Source: a virus. From it: a stretch of DNA of 57,671 bases. Below the pieces are notes generated by a model that did no database searches, was not told the DNA's origin, and saw only the letters and a program-made list of their open reading frames with translations. Of this stretch, positions 32,380 to 41,555 are shown in pieces. The position numbers and the translations under genes are program-made. The stretch spans positions 1 through 57,671 of IMG/VR virus record IMGVR_UViG_3300025647_000002; one strand, given 5' to 3'. The first letter of the stretch is position 1. Each line of letters begins with the position of its first letter.

Positions 32380-33165
32380 TTACTCCAGTTTTGATAGCGA
32401 CATAAATTCAGGCTTGGCGATGCTCTCGACACCGAACATCCGCTGTGTAACTTCTGTCGCACAGTGCTCGTATTTTATAGCCATCTGGTCAAGAAAATCT
32501 TCAAGGTCCGCCGCTGTGGGTCGGGCACCGTTGATGATGCGCTCGTCGGTCGCTGCAATGTAGCCGGCAACTTCGCGCAGGGCGATCTGGATATGGACCC
32601 CGAACTGCTGGAGGTATTCAATCGACGCCTCTTTGCCGCGACCCAACTCTACCAAGTTGCGGTAGAGAAGTTCAAATCCGCGCCGGACGTGAAACTTGTT
32701 CTCGTGGCGCTCGAAGTCTTCCTCGGTCCAGTCCTCCATGCCGTGCGTGGCGACAAGGTTGTCGTAGGCGGCGATCAGGATCGCGATGTCTTTGACCGCG
32801 CCGGAGATGTGGTTCTCCATCTGCTGCAACTGGAACGCCTTCTGCCGCTGCTTGGCCTCATGCAGTGCCTCGGAACAGTCCGGATCAGGCTCTTTCTCGG
32901 TAAGCTCGACGTAGCTGACTTGCGCTTCGGACAGCGCAGCTTGGCGCTTGGCGATCTCCGCGAGAACCTGACGCACCTGCCGGTGTGGCGCTTGGCCCGT
33001 GAGCATCGTGAGGCTCATCAGGCTGGTGGTCGTCTGGCTGTTGCTGCGCCCGAAGGACTGCGTCTTGGCTACCATTTCAGGAAGCCGCGCAGACGCCAGC
33101 TCAACCGCCTTGGCGGGGGCAAGTGACGCGAAGTTGCTCTGTGTGGTTGTGATTTCGTTGCTCAT
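32380..33165 (-). CDS. Helical hypothetical protein in the fibre cluster
   Basis: 261 residues from the ATG at 33165 (aggtgg upstream); a GTG at 33174 is an alternative. Mostly helical: QVRQVLAEIAKRQAALSEAQ and EAKQRQKAFQLQQMENHI look like coiled coils, with an acidic middle (GMEDWTEEDFERHENKFH) and a C-terminal helical region. No adhesin or enzyme motif is seen. Among beta-rich receptor-binding genes it stands out, and may be a fibre assembly chaperone or an intracellular protein carried with the module. Not recognised. Confidence 0.8.
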   Translation of the reverse strand: MSNEITTTQSNFASLAPAKAVELASARLPEMVAKTQSFGRSNSQTTTSLMSLTMLTGQAPHRQVRQVLAEIAKRQAALSEAQVSYVELTEKEPDPDCSEALHEAKQRQKAFQLQQMENHISGAVKDIAILIAAYDNLVATHGMEDWTEEDFERHENKFHVRRGFELLYRNLVELGRGKEASIEYLQQFGVHIQIALREVAGYIAATDERIINGARPTAADLEDFLDQMAIKYEHCATEVTQRMFGVESIAKPEFMSLSKLE

Positions 33166-33166
33166 G

Positions 33167-34078
33167 TTATCCACCTGACGTTGCTGCGAGGGCGGAGCGG
33201 GCGACCGTCAAATCACCGAAGTCAACGGCGTTGCCCGGCGTGGCGATTGTGATGTATTCGATGATGTTGGCATTACCCCCACCCATCACGCCTCTGGTGC
33301 CGTCCGACGTTGCTGCAGCACTAACGCGGGGCAACGGTGAATCTCCAAAATCTGTGGCGTTGCCTGTCGTTGCGATATTTATATAGTCAAGGGTGTTGTT
33401 AAACCCGCCATTATCGGGCACGCCGGGGCTAAAGACCCCGCGAGTTCCGTCAGACATTGCCGAAAGCTGCGACCTTGCGACAGTTAGGCTGCCAAAAAGC
33501 GTCGCGTTTGATGTGGTGGCGATGGTTATATAGTTTATGGTGTTCTGGGCCGACCCAAACGAAGTGGTGGTTTGACCGCCACCAAACACACCTCTGAAGC
33601 CATCACTGGTGGCCGCAAGATAGGATATTGTCCGAGGCAAGTCACCGAAGTCGATGGCATTGCCTGTGGTGGTGATAGTGATATAGTCGATGTTGTTGAA
33701 AGTAACGCTAATAAGTCCTCCACCAAACACACCTCTTGATCCGTCGCTTGTGGCGGCAAGCAGACGTCTGGCTTGACTCAAATCGCCAAAGCCGACAGCA
33801 TTGCTTGGAGTTGCGATGTCGATGTAGTCGAGAGTGCTCACGACGATTGCCGTGATACCCCCGCCAAATACACCACGCGCGCCATCTGACACAGCCGCAA
33901 GCCCAGACCGAGCTTGCGTCAAATCGCCAAAGTCAATGGCATTTCCCGTCGTAGCAATGGTTATATAGTCGATGGCGTTGGTTGTCGGGTTTCCCCCGCC
34001 AAACACACCTCTCGGCCCGAAGAATGCAGGTGCTCCACCAAGCGTCCCGCCTGCACCGATAAGACCGCGCTTTAGCAT
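33167..34078 (-). CDS. Beta-propeller tail protein 1 (kelch-like GVFGGG repeats)
   Basis: 303 residues from the ATG at 34078, overlapping the fibre 2 stop by one base. Six units of about 48 residues carry GVFGGG at the start, IDYITIATTGNA in the middle and FGDL-VARS-LAATSDG at the end. The first GVFGGG strand and the last ARSALAAT strand would close the ring, as in kelch propellers. The blades are unlike those of propeller 2, so the two probably bind different ligands. Likely an adhesin or tip protein working with fibre 2. Confidence 0.82.
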   Translation of the reverse strand: MLKRGLIGAGGTLGGAPAFFGPRGVFGGGNPTTNAIDYITIATTGNAIDFGDLTQARSGLAAVSDGARGVFGGGITAIVVSTLDYIDIATPSNAVGFGDLSQARRLLAATSDGSRGVFGGGLISVTFNNIDYITITTTGNAIDFGDLPRTISYLAATSDGFRGVFGGGQTTTSFGSAQNTINYITIATTSNATLFGSLTVARSQLSAMSDGTRGVFSPGVPDNGGFNNTLDYINIATTGNATDFGDSPLPRVSAAATSDGTRGVMGGGNANIIEYITIATPGNAVDFGDLTVARSALAATSGG

Positions 34079-35553
34079 TACGAACCATCCCCGACGAGTG
34101 CGCCGTAGAGTGTCGTGCTTACCTTCCACAACTGGACAGTCGTGTATCCAGTGGTCGCCAAGTCGGGCGCGGCACCTGCGTTGTTGATCCACGTCATCGT
34201 CGGCCACGTGATCGCCTGCCCTGCTCCGTCGTCGACCATCAGCGTGATGGCCTCGCCGCCCGAGAGGGCGTCGGTGTATGTGGTGGCTCCAGACAGCGTG
34301 TGGGTCTGCACTGTTCCGTTGGATGGATCAAGCGAGGGGGTTGTGCCAGTAAGTGCGAACACCTGCTCGACGATAGCGGCCCCGAAGGTGGCGTCTCCCG
34401 ACATGGTGGTAGTCGACGAGAACGTCACTCCACCACTGAACGTGCCGCCGGACGCGGGGACAACATCTGCGAGCTCCGCTGTCGTCCACGCAAGGACTTC
34501 CACGAGGTCGCCCAACGTAGCGCCCGTTGCCAAAACAATAGATGTCCCGTTGGTGGCCGTGTAATCTGCGGTCCCGAGCTTAGCCCCGTTTAGGAACACA
34601 TCGGCGTAACCTACGGTATAGGCCACAGTAAACGTGGTTTGCGCAGCAGTCGCGGTGAATGTTGCTTTGTTGTAGGCGATGCTTTCACCAATGGGGCCTG
34701 TCGCTCCGGTCGGGCCAGTCGGACCTACTACGGTGGAATCCGCGCCTGTAGGGCCAGTGGGACCAATAGCACCCAGCGTACCATCTGCGCCGGTCGGGCC
34801 CGTTGGGCCGACAACTGTAGAATCCGCGCCTGCCGGACCGGTAGGGCCAGTGGGGCCAGCGACGGTAGAGTCCGCGCCTGTAGGGCCAGTAGGGCCAGCG
34901 ACTGTGGAGGCGTCACCCGGAGCACCTGTAGGGCCAGTGGGGCCAGCGACTGTAGAGTCAGCACCTGTAGGGCCAGTAGGGCCAGCGACTGTGGAGGCGT
35001 CACCCGGAGCACCTGTAGGGCCTGTAGGGCCAGCGACTGTAGAGGCATCGCCTTGTGGTCCTGTAGGGCCAGTGGGGCCAGCGACTGTAGAGGCATCGCC
35101 TTGTGGTCCTGTAGGGCCCGCGACTGTAGAGGCGTCACCCGGAGCACCTGTAGGGCCAGTAGGGCCTGTGAGACCGACCGGACCAGTGGGGCCCGTAGGA
35201 CCAGTGGGGCCGACGATCTCACCGACGCTAGACCAAGACTCATTCCAGACATAGAGCTCGCCATCGGCCTGTACGATGTAGGCATCGTTTGCTGTGTTAC
35301 CCGTTGCAGGGAGGTCGCCAACCGTAGGGACCGACCCGAGCACATTAAGCGACACGCCCTGTGAGCCCGTAGGACCAACGATGCCCCCATAAGCGAGGTC
35401 GAGGTAGTTGGATACCCCGTCACCAACTTTGAACTGGTTTGTGTCCGTCTCAAGGACAAACTCCCGGTCCGCAAGGACTGGGTTGAAAGCTGTCCAGCGC
35501 GCCAAGGTATCGCCGCGAAATGCCAGCTGGAATACGGATGCGCTAATGGTCAT
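34078..35553 (-). CDS. Collagen-like tail fibre with Mtd_N-type head (fibre 2)
   Basis: 491 residues. The Mtd_N-like head (1-60: [28 protein letters not shown]) is followed by a globular insert ([18 protein letters not shown]) and then a long Gly-Pro-Thr collagen-like shaft (about 115-285). Next comes a strand-rich domain ([18 protein letters not shown]-like, as in many phage fibres), and last the module that ends [10 protein letters not shown]. The module recurs as a separate gene at 32017-32376. ATGA overlap with the upstream gene. Shaft DNA is made of near-identical repeats. The head probably docks to the virion and the C-terminal modules contact the host. Confidence 0.88.
   Translation of the reverse strand: MTISASVFQLAFRGDTLARWTAFNPVLADREFVLETDTNQFKVGDGVSNYLDLAYGGIVGPTGSQGVSLNVLGSVPTVGDLPATGNTANDAYIVQADGELYVWNESWSSVGEIVGPTGPTGPTGPVGLTGPTGPTGAPGDASTVAGPTGPQGDASTVAGPTGPTGPQGDASTVAGPTGPTGAPGDASTVAGPTGPTGADSTVAGPTGPTGAPGDASTVAGPTGPTGADSTVAGPTGPTGPAGADSTVVGPTGPTGADGTLGAIGPTGPTGADSTVVGPTGPTGATGPIGESIAYNKATFTATAAQTTFTVAYTVGYADVFLNGAKLGTADYTATNGTSIVLATGATLGDLVEVLAWTTAELADVVPASGGTFSGGVTFSSTTTMSGDATFGAAIVEQVFALTGTTPSLDPSNGTVQTHTLSGATTYTDALSGGEAITLMVDDGAGQAITWPTMTWINNAGAAPDLATTGYTTVQLWKVSTTLYGALVGDGS
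34860..35170. repeat. Tandem-like repeats in the fibre 2 shaft
   Basis: Units such as cctgtagggccagt and gggccagcgactgt alternate through this stretch. A block of nearly 60 bp (with ctgtggaggcgtcacc) appears at about 34880 and again about 85-90 bp later, and a block with gaggcatcgccttgtggt appears twice near 35040-35105. All encode Gly-X-Y plus AGDASTV-like spacers. Slippage would change shaft length in frame. Confidence 0.75.
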
Positions 35554-35804
35554 GTCTGAGCACTCCCAAGGTCAATCTTCGCACCGCCGGTATAATCGGT
35601 CTCGGCGTTACCGGCATCGATCAGCGTAGACAGCACTGGCGCTAGGCCCACCCAGCTGTCCCCGGTCGAATAGTGCATGAGGTCGTCTTCCCCGGCGACG
35701 ATAGCACCCTTGTAGGCGGTTGCGTCAAGCGCGACTGGCGTAGCGTAGCGCAGAGACTGCCCAACGGTTCGGTCCCTGCCGGATGCAAATTTTACACTGC
35801 TCAT
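35550..35804 (-). CDS. Hypothetical tail-region protein
   Basis: 84 residues, started at the ATG overlapping the upstream TGA (35801-35804), ending in an ATGA overlap with fibre 2. Strand-rich, with [17 protein letters not shown], a pattern seen in fibre-associated proteins that display a repeated label-like motif. No catalytic motif. Probably an adaptor or tip component co-translated with fibre 2. Not recognised as a named family. Confidence 0.76.
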   Translation of the reverse strand: MSSVKFASGRDRTVGQSLRYATPVALDATAYKGAIVAGEDDLMHYSTGDSWVGLAPVLSTLIDAGNAETDYTGGAKIDLGSAQT

Positions 35805-36214
35805 GTTATCACCGTGTATTCTTCGCGCTGGTTCAGCACATAGGATAGGCACGCCGTCGCGCCCTGAAAGTTCTCGCACTTGAGTTGCATCCGCTCGCCG
35901 CTGGGGAGGTTCTGCTTCCCTAGCTCGATCAGCGCAAAGTCATTCGGCGGTATGTCCATCTGGTTGAGGATAAGCCACTCCACCCCGCCGCTGTCTACGA
36001 CACGGATCGAAAGCTGTATTGTGTGGGACCCGTTGTTCGCGACAACCAGCGACGTGAGGAGAGCCACCGCCGTCATAACGCGTTGTGGGTTCGGCCCGCT
36101 TTCCGGGATCACATAGCTCGGTACATCAAGTACGGTGGTCCAGAACGAGGGGACATTTATCCGTGATGCCTCGAAGAGATTAAGCGGCGGACGGGGGGTT
36201 GTAATCGTCGGCAT
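35801..36214 (-). CDS. Hypothetical beta-sandwich virion protein
   Basis: 137 residues, ATG behind ggagg. Predicted strands alternate through the middle (VALLTSLVVANNGSHTIQLS, GVEWLILNQMDI), then the phrase FALIELGKQNLPSGERMQL. This resembles a jelly-roll or Ig-like accessory domain of tail proteins. It lies between the spike and the fibre genes, overlapping the next gene by ATGA. Role inferred as structural. Confidence 0.78.
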   Translation of the reverse strand: MPTITTPRPPLNLFEASRINVPSFWTTVLDVPSYVIPESGPNPQRVMTAVALLTSLVVANNGSHTIQLSIRVVDSGGVEWLILNQMDIPPNDFALIELGKQNLPSGERMQLKCENFQGATACLSYVLNQREEYTVIT

Positions 36215-36215
36215 G

Positions 36216-38684
36216 TCAGCCTCCTAATACTTGTATGAGTGGGAGAGCGATGTTCTGCACACCGCGCGAGAACGCCTGTCCCTCGACCGTACCGCGCTCA
36301 AAGTCTACGCGCAGATCGTCACCGAGGTAAGTGTCGCCGAGCTCTGTCGAGAAAGTCGCATAGATGCGGCCTCCTTCCAACTTGAGGTTGGCCTGCGACG
36401 GGTCCACCGCTTCGCCCGTACCGCGCTGGGAGAAGGGCAGGGAGTTGTAGTTCACGCCAGAACCGACGTAGCTGAACTGCTGGCCGGTGGCCTCGACCAC
36501 AGACGGGAACGGTATCGTCGGGGGCGTCTCCACGTTGGTGGTGATGAGCTCGATCAGCGACACAAGCATGTCTTCTGCGGGGGACGTAAGCGCACACCGC
36601 GCGAGGATGCGCGCCTGAATGATCTCCCAGCTGCGCACGAATATGGGGAGGAGCGCCGCAGAGAAATGATACTCTGCGTTCCAGTTGAACAGCCCCTTGA
36701 CGAAGTATTGCGCGCCCCGGTCCTGCCCTGACCGGAAGTCATCGGACAGCTGCTTGAGGAGCGTAGCCGCATCCCGGCGTGTCAGCGCCTCCTGCTCCAA
36801 GCTGAACTCCTGTACCTCTACGAACTCGTCAGCGAGCTGGATGTACATCTCCTCGATGATGGTATCCGACTGCTCGATGATTGCATCTGCAGTCGCCACG
36901 TAGACAGCTCGGGGCTGGTCAGTGGGGTTCTCGATAAGGACCGTGTTGCGAAACCCTGTAGCAACCAGAGCATAGTCGCCAAACGTGTTGTTGGAGTTCG
37001 CGACTGTCACCTGTCCACCATCATGGCACCACAACCCGTAGCGGGTCCAGTTCGTGAACACCGACACCAGCTGTACGAAGGCGTTGCGCCGCATGAGGTA
37101 GGCGTAGCCGTTGGGGTTGATGGACGTAAAGGAGTCCACCACCACAGACCTGAGCGGTGAAGACGGCGCAAGGACTGACCCGTCCGCGTTTATGTTCCCA
37201 GCTCCGCGAGGCATCAGCGGGTTGCCAGCTGCGCGGTCGATGGGCAGTGTCAGTTGGTCCTGCGTAAACTCATGCAGCATCGAGCAGTCGGCGATATACG
37301 GCGAACGCGTTATGAAGGCCCCGGGCTTGAACGCAAACACAAACCCCTTCTGGGGTGGGTAGTCGTGCTCCGGCTGTACCGCGACACCGGCCACGTTGCG
37401 GTACAACACCCCGCCCACGGTGAAGTAGTCCCACACATCCACGGCCGCCAGCCCGAGACCCTCGGTCGCGTACGCGGGCGGGTCCTCGTGCTGCAAGCCG
37501 GTGAACGTGAACCCGCGAACTTTGATGCCGCTGTCCATCAGGAACATGTTGTTCTGCGAAAGGCCCGCGGGCAGGCGCAGCTTGGTCGCCCGCAGATCGT
37601 ACCCGTAGAGCACTACGTTCGGCGGGAGTCCTGTGTCCGGCTGTACGGTATAATCGCCCGGGTGTACGACCACCGCGCAGGGCAGAGCGAGCTCCGCAGC
37701 CTTGGTTAGCGCCGCCCCGATAGTTGCTAGGGACGAACCAAGGCTGGTCCCTGTGTTCGCATCGCTGCCGTTCATCGTCACGTAAAATGTGCGGGCTACT
37801 GTGTACGAGTCTGCAACACCGGCCCCCGCAGGGATAGTGCCTGCAGGCCATTGGAAATCTGGTGGCACAACCACTTCATCTGCGGACACAACCAAAGGCG
37901 TGGGCAGCTCAGTGTGTGCGAGAGCGAGCGTCACAAGGTCTGTCTGGTGCCCCGCGCCGTAGGTCCTGAACCACGGGATGCCGTACCGCGCAGAGCTCGG
38001 GATGTACACGTCGTAGGTCTCGCCGCCGCCAAACCCGACAGAGTAAGAGAACTCCCGGAACAGCGAACTCACCAAGAGCGTGTTGTCCGAGTGGATAACG
38101 GTCTCACCGATTTTGTTGTCGAACCCGTTGTACCAGTCGATACCGGCGGTGATGCCGTCGTTCGCCGGGTCGCCGCTGTCGGTGAACCTCTGGTAGCCCA
38201 CGCGCAGCGTGTACGACTGGGTCAGCTCGAGCGGGACAGAATACTTTGCGGAGGCACTCCCTAGCCCGGTAAAGCGGTACACCTTGCCGTTAAGTCCGAC
38301 ATCCGTGGCCCCGCCGGAGAGAGTGAAATAGCTGGGTGCATCGCCCGGACGGTACTGCCGGGAGAGGCTCTCCGCGCTCGCATCCTCGCGACCCTCGATG
38401 TACGCAGCAGTGACCCGTAGTTCGACAAGACTACCAGCGGCAAAGTCGCGGGCTACGGTACCTTCAGCACCACGAGTGACGGTCAGTGTGTCGCCGCTGC
38501 GCGCGGTGACAGTGACAATCTCGTACCCGCCGTCTGTAGACACCAGTGTTGTGTTGAATGTCTCACCCGTACTGAGCGCCGGGAATACAGCGCCGGTACC
38601 CGTGGTCAAAACGACTGTAGTATCCGTTGGGTCCAAGGCCGCATCCAGATACCCGCGAGCGTTGTTTGTGATCTTGAGTACCAT
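36216..38684 (-). CDS. Beta-helix tail spike / fibre protein
   Basis: 822 residues, ATG behind gaggtagg. Residues 1-80 form a small beta domain (LDPTDTTVVLTTGTGAVFP; TVTRGAEGT) common at the head of phage fibres. A pectate-lyase-like entry motif near residue 310 (TMNGSDANTGTSLGSSLATIG, VVHPGDYTV) leads into a right-handed beta-helix. The last 200 residues are a helical then strand-rich end domain. The GSDANTG / GSSLATI start is typical of spikes that bind or degrade surface polysaccharide; catalytic residues cannot be assigned. It precedes the fibre 2 module in the same operon. Confidence 0.82.
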   Translation of the reverse strand: MVLKITNNARGYLDAALDPTDTTVVLTTGTGAVFPALSTGETFNTTLVSTDGGYEIVTVTARSGDTLTVTRGAEGTVARDFAAGSLVELRVTAAYIEGREDASAESLSRQYRPGDAPSYFTLSGGATDVGLNGKVYRFTGLGSASAKYSVPLELTQSYTLRVGYQRFTDSGDPANDGITAGIDWYNGFDNKIGETVIHSDNTLLVSSLFREFSYSVGFGGGETYDVYIPSSARYGIPWFRTYGAGHQTDLVTLALAHTELPTPLVVSADEVVVPPDFQWPAGTIPAGAGVADSYTVARTFYVTMNGSDANTGTSLGSSLATIGAALTKAAELALPCAVVVHPGDYTVQPDTGLPPNVVLYGYDLRATKLRLPAGLSQNNMFLMDSGIKVRGFTFTGLQHEDPPAYATEGLGLAAVDVWDYFTVGGVLYRNVAGVAVQPEHDYPPQKGFVFAFKPGAFITRSPYIADCSMLHEFTQDQLTLPIDRAAGNPLMPRGAGNINADGSVLAPSSPLRSVVVDSFTSINPNGYAYLMRRNAFVQLVSVFTNWTRYGLWCHDGGQVTVANSNNTFGDYALVATGFRNTVLIENPTDQPRAVYVATADAIIEQSDTIIEEMYIQLADEFVEVQEFSLEQEALTRRDAATLLKQLSDDFRSGQDRGAQYFVKGLFNWNAEYHFSAALLPIFVRSWEIIQARILARCALTSPAEDMLVSLIELITTNVETPPTIPFPSVVEATGQQFSYVGSGVNYNSLPFSQRGTGEAVDPSQANLKLEGGRIYATFSTELGDTYLGDDLRVDFERGTVEGQAFSRGVQNIALPLIQVLGG

Positions 38685-38692
38685 TACCTACC

Positions 38693-39463
38693 TCATGCGA
38701 ACTTCGGGGCAGTGGCACGCATAGTACCACGCACATTTCCTAGATTGGCGCGCGCCCGGCGTTCCGATATTTCACGGAGCGTCTGCTTGGCGTGATACGC
38801 TGCCAACTCACGGTCGGACCAACCCACATTGGGCAGTACCAGCAGGTGCTGGAGTGCGCTGTGTAGGATGGCTTCTTCTAAATCGTTGAACACTACCTCG
38901 TCCATGCCCTCCGCGGTACGCGACGGCTTTAATGCACAGAGCAAACGCAGCGCGTACACCTTGGTGTCGTCTGGCAGGGGGAGGACAATGAACTTGTCGG
39001 GGGTGAGCTGTGTCACAGACCGCGGTTCAGACGCTTCGTCCATAGCGGCATCGGGCATCACAAACGCTGGGTTCTCATTGAACACTGACTCGTTGAACGC
39101 CGATGTGTTGACCGCCCCGGAACCAGTCTCAGCCCACAGTTCCTCTGGCGTCAACCCGCTGTAGAGGTCAGCCCACTGCGGGTACTGGTACAACGCCTGC
39201 TCCAGCGTAAGCCGGTCAAGCGGGCTACCGTTTAGTTGCGCGGCGAACATGACATGGACGTCAGTTTCAGCGGGCTTAACGTAGTTGTATTCATGGACAC
39301 CGGGGGTGAGGTTAAATACTGGGGGTGTGTAACGCCAGCTAAGTGTTCGCTCGCACACGCGAATAGCCGCATCGCGGATGTACTGAATCATTGTGTACTG
39401 GGGACACCCCGGCACACTCGGATTCAGTCTAGGGACCATAGATGCGAACGTACGTGTCGCCAT
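38693..39463 (-). CDS. Head-tail/tail adaptor-like protein
   Basis: 256 residues, starting on the last base of the upstream stop (TAATG). Tracts: IQYIRDAAIRVCERTLSWRY near the N-terminus, FNLTPGVHEYNYVKP as a beta-hairpin, and a long C-terminal helix (AAYHAKQTLREISERRARANL). Layout resembles the neighbouring adaptor (39463-40107) with helical ends around a beta-core, suggesting a second ring in the connector or a tail-tube component. Not a recognised family by name. Confidence 0.78.
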   Translation of the reverse strand: MATRTFASMVPRLNPSVPGCPQYTMIQYIRDAAIRVCERTLSWRYTPPVFNLTPGVHEYNYVKPAETDVHVMFAAQLNGSPLDRLTLEQALYQYPQWADLYSGLTPEELWAETGSGAVNTSAFNESVFNENPAFVMPDAAMDEASEPRSVTQLTPDKFIVLPLPDDTKVYALRLLCALKPSRTAEGMDEVVFNDLEEAILHSALQHLLVLPNVGWSDRELAAYHAKQTLREISERRARANLGNVRGTMRATAPKFA

Positions 39464-40107
39464 TAACTAATTCTCCGCGGGTCAAGCCCTGAGTTCTTAT
39501 CGTCTGTGATCTCGCGCGATTGCAGCGAAACACCCAGACCTTGCGTAAAGGAGTCGAGGAATAGCTTGGCCCGGCCAGAGTTCACGTGCTCATCGTCAAC
39601 CGACTCAGCGAGGTACACCGTACCGTCCACGACTGTTGGGAAATAGGCATCAATCGGAGCAGTGATTGGATCATTAAGCGCATAATCCGTCGGCACCTTG
39701 GCGTATTCTGCAAGTAGTATAACGCCACTTGAAGGCTGAGGATAGAGGAAATAAAGGTTGGGGTTGCGCACGTGCCGCATGAAGTTCACTGGAAAGCCCG
39801 CGGGTTGACTGCGCCAGCCGGGAAACGTCTGGTCAAATGTGTCCCGGTCTACCTCTGTAACCGTGTCACCGCCCTTTATACCAAAGATTTCCACCAGTCG
39901 TATGGAGTCCGCTGGCATGGTCTGCAGCGTCGTATTCGGTGTAGTGGTGATCTCCCCGACCTGAAGAAACAGATCGGGGCGGAACATTGCCATGCGCTTG
40001 AGCGTCTGGTTTACAAAGCCCAGCATGTCACCGTCCGAATACCGCTGCGTTTCACGGACGTCGCTTATCAGCTTGCGGGCTTCAGTGATGACATCTGCGG
40101 GGGTCAT
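39463..40107 (-). CDS. Tail tubular protein A-like adaptor (gp11-like)
   Basis: 214 residues. The N-terminus (ADVITEARKLISDVRETQRY, DGDMLGFVNQTLKRMA) is the helical start typical of gp11-like/adaptor proteins that dock to the portal dodecamer, followed by a beta-rich core (VGEITTTPNTTLQTMP, YFLYPQPSSGVILLAEYA) and a closing helix. Size agrees with T7 gp11 (196). It overlaps the upstream gene by ATGA and the downstream gene by one base. It should form the ring between portal and nozzle. Confidence 0.82.
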   Translation of the reverse strand: MTPADVITEARKLISDVRETQRYSDGDMLGFVNQTLKRMAMFRPDLFLQVGEITTTPNTTLQTMPADSIRLVEIFGIKGGDTVTEVDRDTFDQTFPGWRSQPAGFPVNFMRHVRNPNLYFLYPQPSSGVILLAEYAKVPTDYALNDPITAPIDAYFPTVVDGTVYLAESVDDEHVNSGRAKLFLDSFTQGLGVSLQSREITDDKNSGLDPRRIS

Positions 40108-40370
40108 TCAGGCAAATCCCTTGACGCGTCGGCTTCGATCTCCGGTGCAACATATACTGGTTCTTCGGCGGTGTCATCCGTAGTCAACTCGAGCCCGGCT
40201 TTGCGCTTGCCCTGTGCCCTCTTGGCCTTGGCCACAATCTTCTCGTCGACGAACCGCTCAGGGAAGGCTTCTTCCTCGGTCACTTCCACGCACAACGCGT
40301 TCTTCGCGAGGATGGGGTTCCAGCCGTAGATGAAGCCATCTTTGGTGTTGCGCAGGTATCTCTGTGTCAT
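40104..40370 (-). CDS. Hypothetical head-region protein
   Basis: 88 residues, ATG behind aaggaaag. The start (TQRYLRNTKDGFIYGWNPIL) is strand-rich, followed by a basic helix (EKIVAKAKRAQGKRKAG) and an acidic Pro-rich tail. I have seen the pattern GFIYGW---LA in small head-region proteins of other podoviruses, but no function is known. It overlaps the adaptor gene by ATGA. Confidence 0.78.
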   Translation of the reverse strand: MTQRYLRNTKDGFIYGWNPILAKNALCVEVTEEEAFPERFVDEKIVAKAKRAQGKRKAGLELTTDDTAEEPVYVAPEIEADASRDLPE

Positions 40371-40418
40371 TTCGCTTTCCTTTTCGTGTTTATGCTGTCG
40401 GTAAGATTTGGGTATGGC

Positions 40419-40679
40419 TTACCATTTCACCTTATCTGCCCAGTATGCCGCGGACATCTTACCCTTGGCGATGTTCTTCGCGTGACGCGCCTTGAAGGCT
40501 TCATTACGCTTCGAGCCGTCCGGCGAACCTTTGACGCCCTGCTGCCCGAACCGGATCGTCTTCACCTCGTCGCCGCTCTTAGCGACAACAACGTGGGATT
40601 TGGTAGGGTGGCTCGGCGTGCGCTTGGGTTTGTTGAACCCGGTAACCCCGGCTCGCTCCAGACGTGGGTCTTTTGCCAT
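40419..40679 (-). CDS. Conserved small basic phage protein
   Basis: 86 residues; its start overlaps the stop of the upstream gene (TAATG). The sequence (AGVTGFNKPKRTPSHPTKSH, KTIRFGQQGVKG, FKARHAKNIAKGKMSAAYWA) belongs to a well-conserved small family found in many phages and in some plasmids. It has a basic, possibly nucleic-acid-binding C-terminus. Function unknown; a minor head protein or a DNA-binding protein packaged in the virion are both possible. Confidence 0.86.
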   Translation of the reverse strand: MAKDPRLERAGVTGFNKPKRTPSHPTKSHVVVAKSGDEVKTIRFGQQGVKGSPDGSKRNEAFKARHAKNIAKGKMSAAYWADKVKW

Positions 40680-41527
40680 TACGTGATAACCCCCTTGATG
40701 ATTACAAAGCCCAGCACCACAGCCTCTGAGTAGTCCACTCCAGTGGAGTGGTTGTGCAGATGGATCGCACAGGACCCGGCGGCCACGGCATCGACAGTCG
40801 CGGTGTACGTGCTGGGTGTCGCCCCGGAAACTATGTTAAGGATCACAACATCGGTCGCTGCTATGAAGCTGTTGGTCAATGTGAATGTCGCACCAGAGTT
40901 CCGCGACAACTCCGTGGTGGCCATCGTGATCCGGCCGCTGGGCTTATTGAGGGTGACGCCCGTAGTTTTGTCTGTCAGCTGTGTGACAGTACCGCCTGCG
41001 CCAGCAGTGAACCCAATATCTTCGGTGACTTTAATAGACTGTGATGTGATCGACGTGATGCCCGTGAACGCCCCTGTGAAGTTCACGTCCTGTATGGACC
41101 CGCCTGTGATGGTGACATTGTCAGAGTCCTGCGCCGCCAGCGTACCGACGTCACCGGGCTGCACAGCACTGTCGGCCAGTACGCCCTGCGCGGCCGTGGC
41201 GAAGTCACCTGTGTCGTCCAGTGCCGCTGTGCCGAGCTCCAGTGCGGTCCGGGCTTGCGCTGCGTCAGTAAATGTTACTTTCGGGATAACGACTGCTCCA
41301 GCGCCGTCGGGCGCGAGCGTCAAATCCCCGTCTGTGTTTGTCGTATTGATGGTGTTGCCGTACATACGTACGTTATCGACCGATACAGAGCCGGTTCCTA
41401 CTTTAAGTGCCGTTGCAACGCCGTTCGCGCTGTAGACGGTTTTCTCAGTAGCCGCAGGCCCGCCATCAACGTGCAGAAGCTGCTCGTAGGTGTCTTTGAT
41501 AACTTTGCCAGTAAGGTTGGTAGCCAT
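40679..41527 (-). CDS. Capsid-associated structural protein (head fibre-like)
   Basis: 282 residues. The N-terminus (NLTGKVIKDTYEQLLHVDGG) is a short helical anchor seen in head fibre/decoration proteins. The body alternates short strands with Asp/Thr/Ala repeats (TALELGTAALDDTGDFAT, ADSAVQPGDVG), similar to trimeric fibre shafts, and the C-terminal 90 residues form a beta-domain with HLHNHSTG. It follows the capsid genes, so it probably decorates the head or neck. The start has only a weak ribosome site (taggg). Confidence 0.8.
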   Translation of the reverse strand: MATNLTGKVIKDTYEQLLHVDGGPAATEKTVYSANGVATALKVGTGSVSVDNVRMYGNTINTTNTDGDLTLAPDGAGAVVIPKVTFTDAAQARTALELGTAALDDTGDFATAAQGVLADSAVQPGDVGTLAAQDSDNVTITGGSIQDVNFTGAFTGITSITSQSIKVTEDIGFTAGAGGTVTQLTDKTTGVTLNKPSGRITMATTELSRNSGATFTLTNSFIAATDVVILNIVSGATPSTYTATVDAVAAGSCAIHLHNHSTGVDYSEAVVLGFVIIKGVIT

Positions 41528-41555
41528 GTGCGGACCCTATCCGTGTTGGTGAGGA

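Noticed and set aside
34679-35254. Plus-strand open frame with GPVGPVG repeats opposite fibre 2
   Set aside because: Same antisense effect of GGN/CCN codons as in fibre 1.
28373-35553. Diversity-generating retroelement suggested by the Mtd_N-like fibre heads
   Set aside because: No reverse transcriptase gene or variable/template repeat pair is present in the genome; the domain alone is common in fibres.
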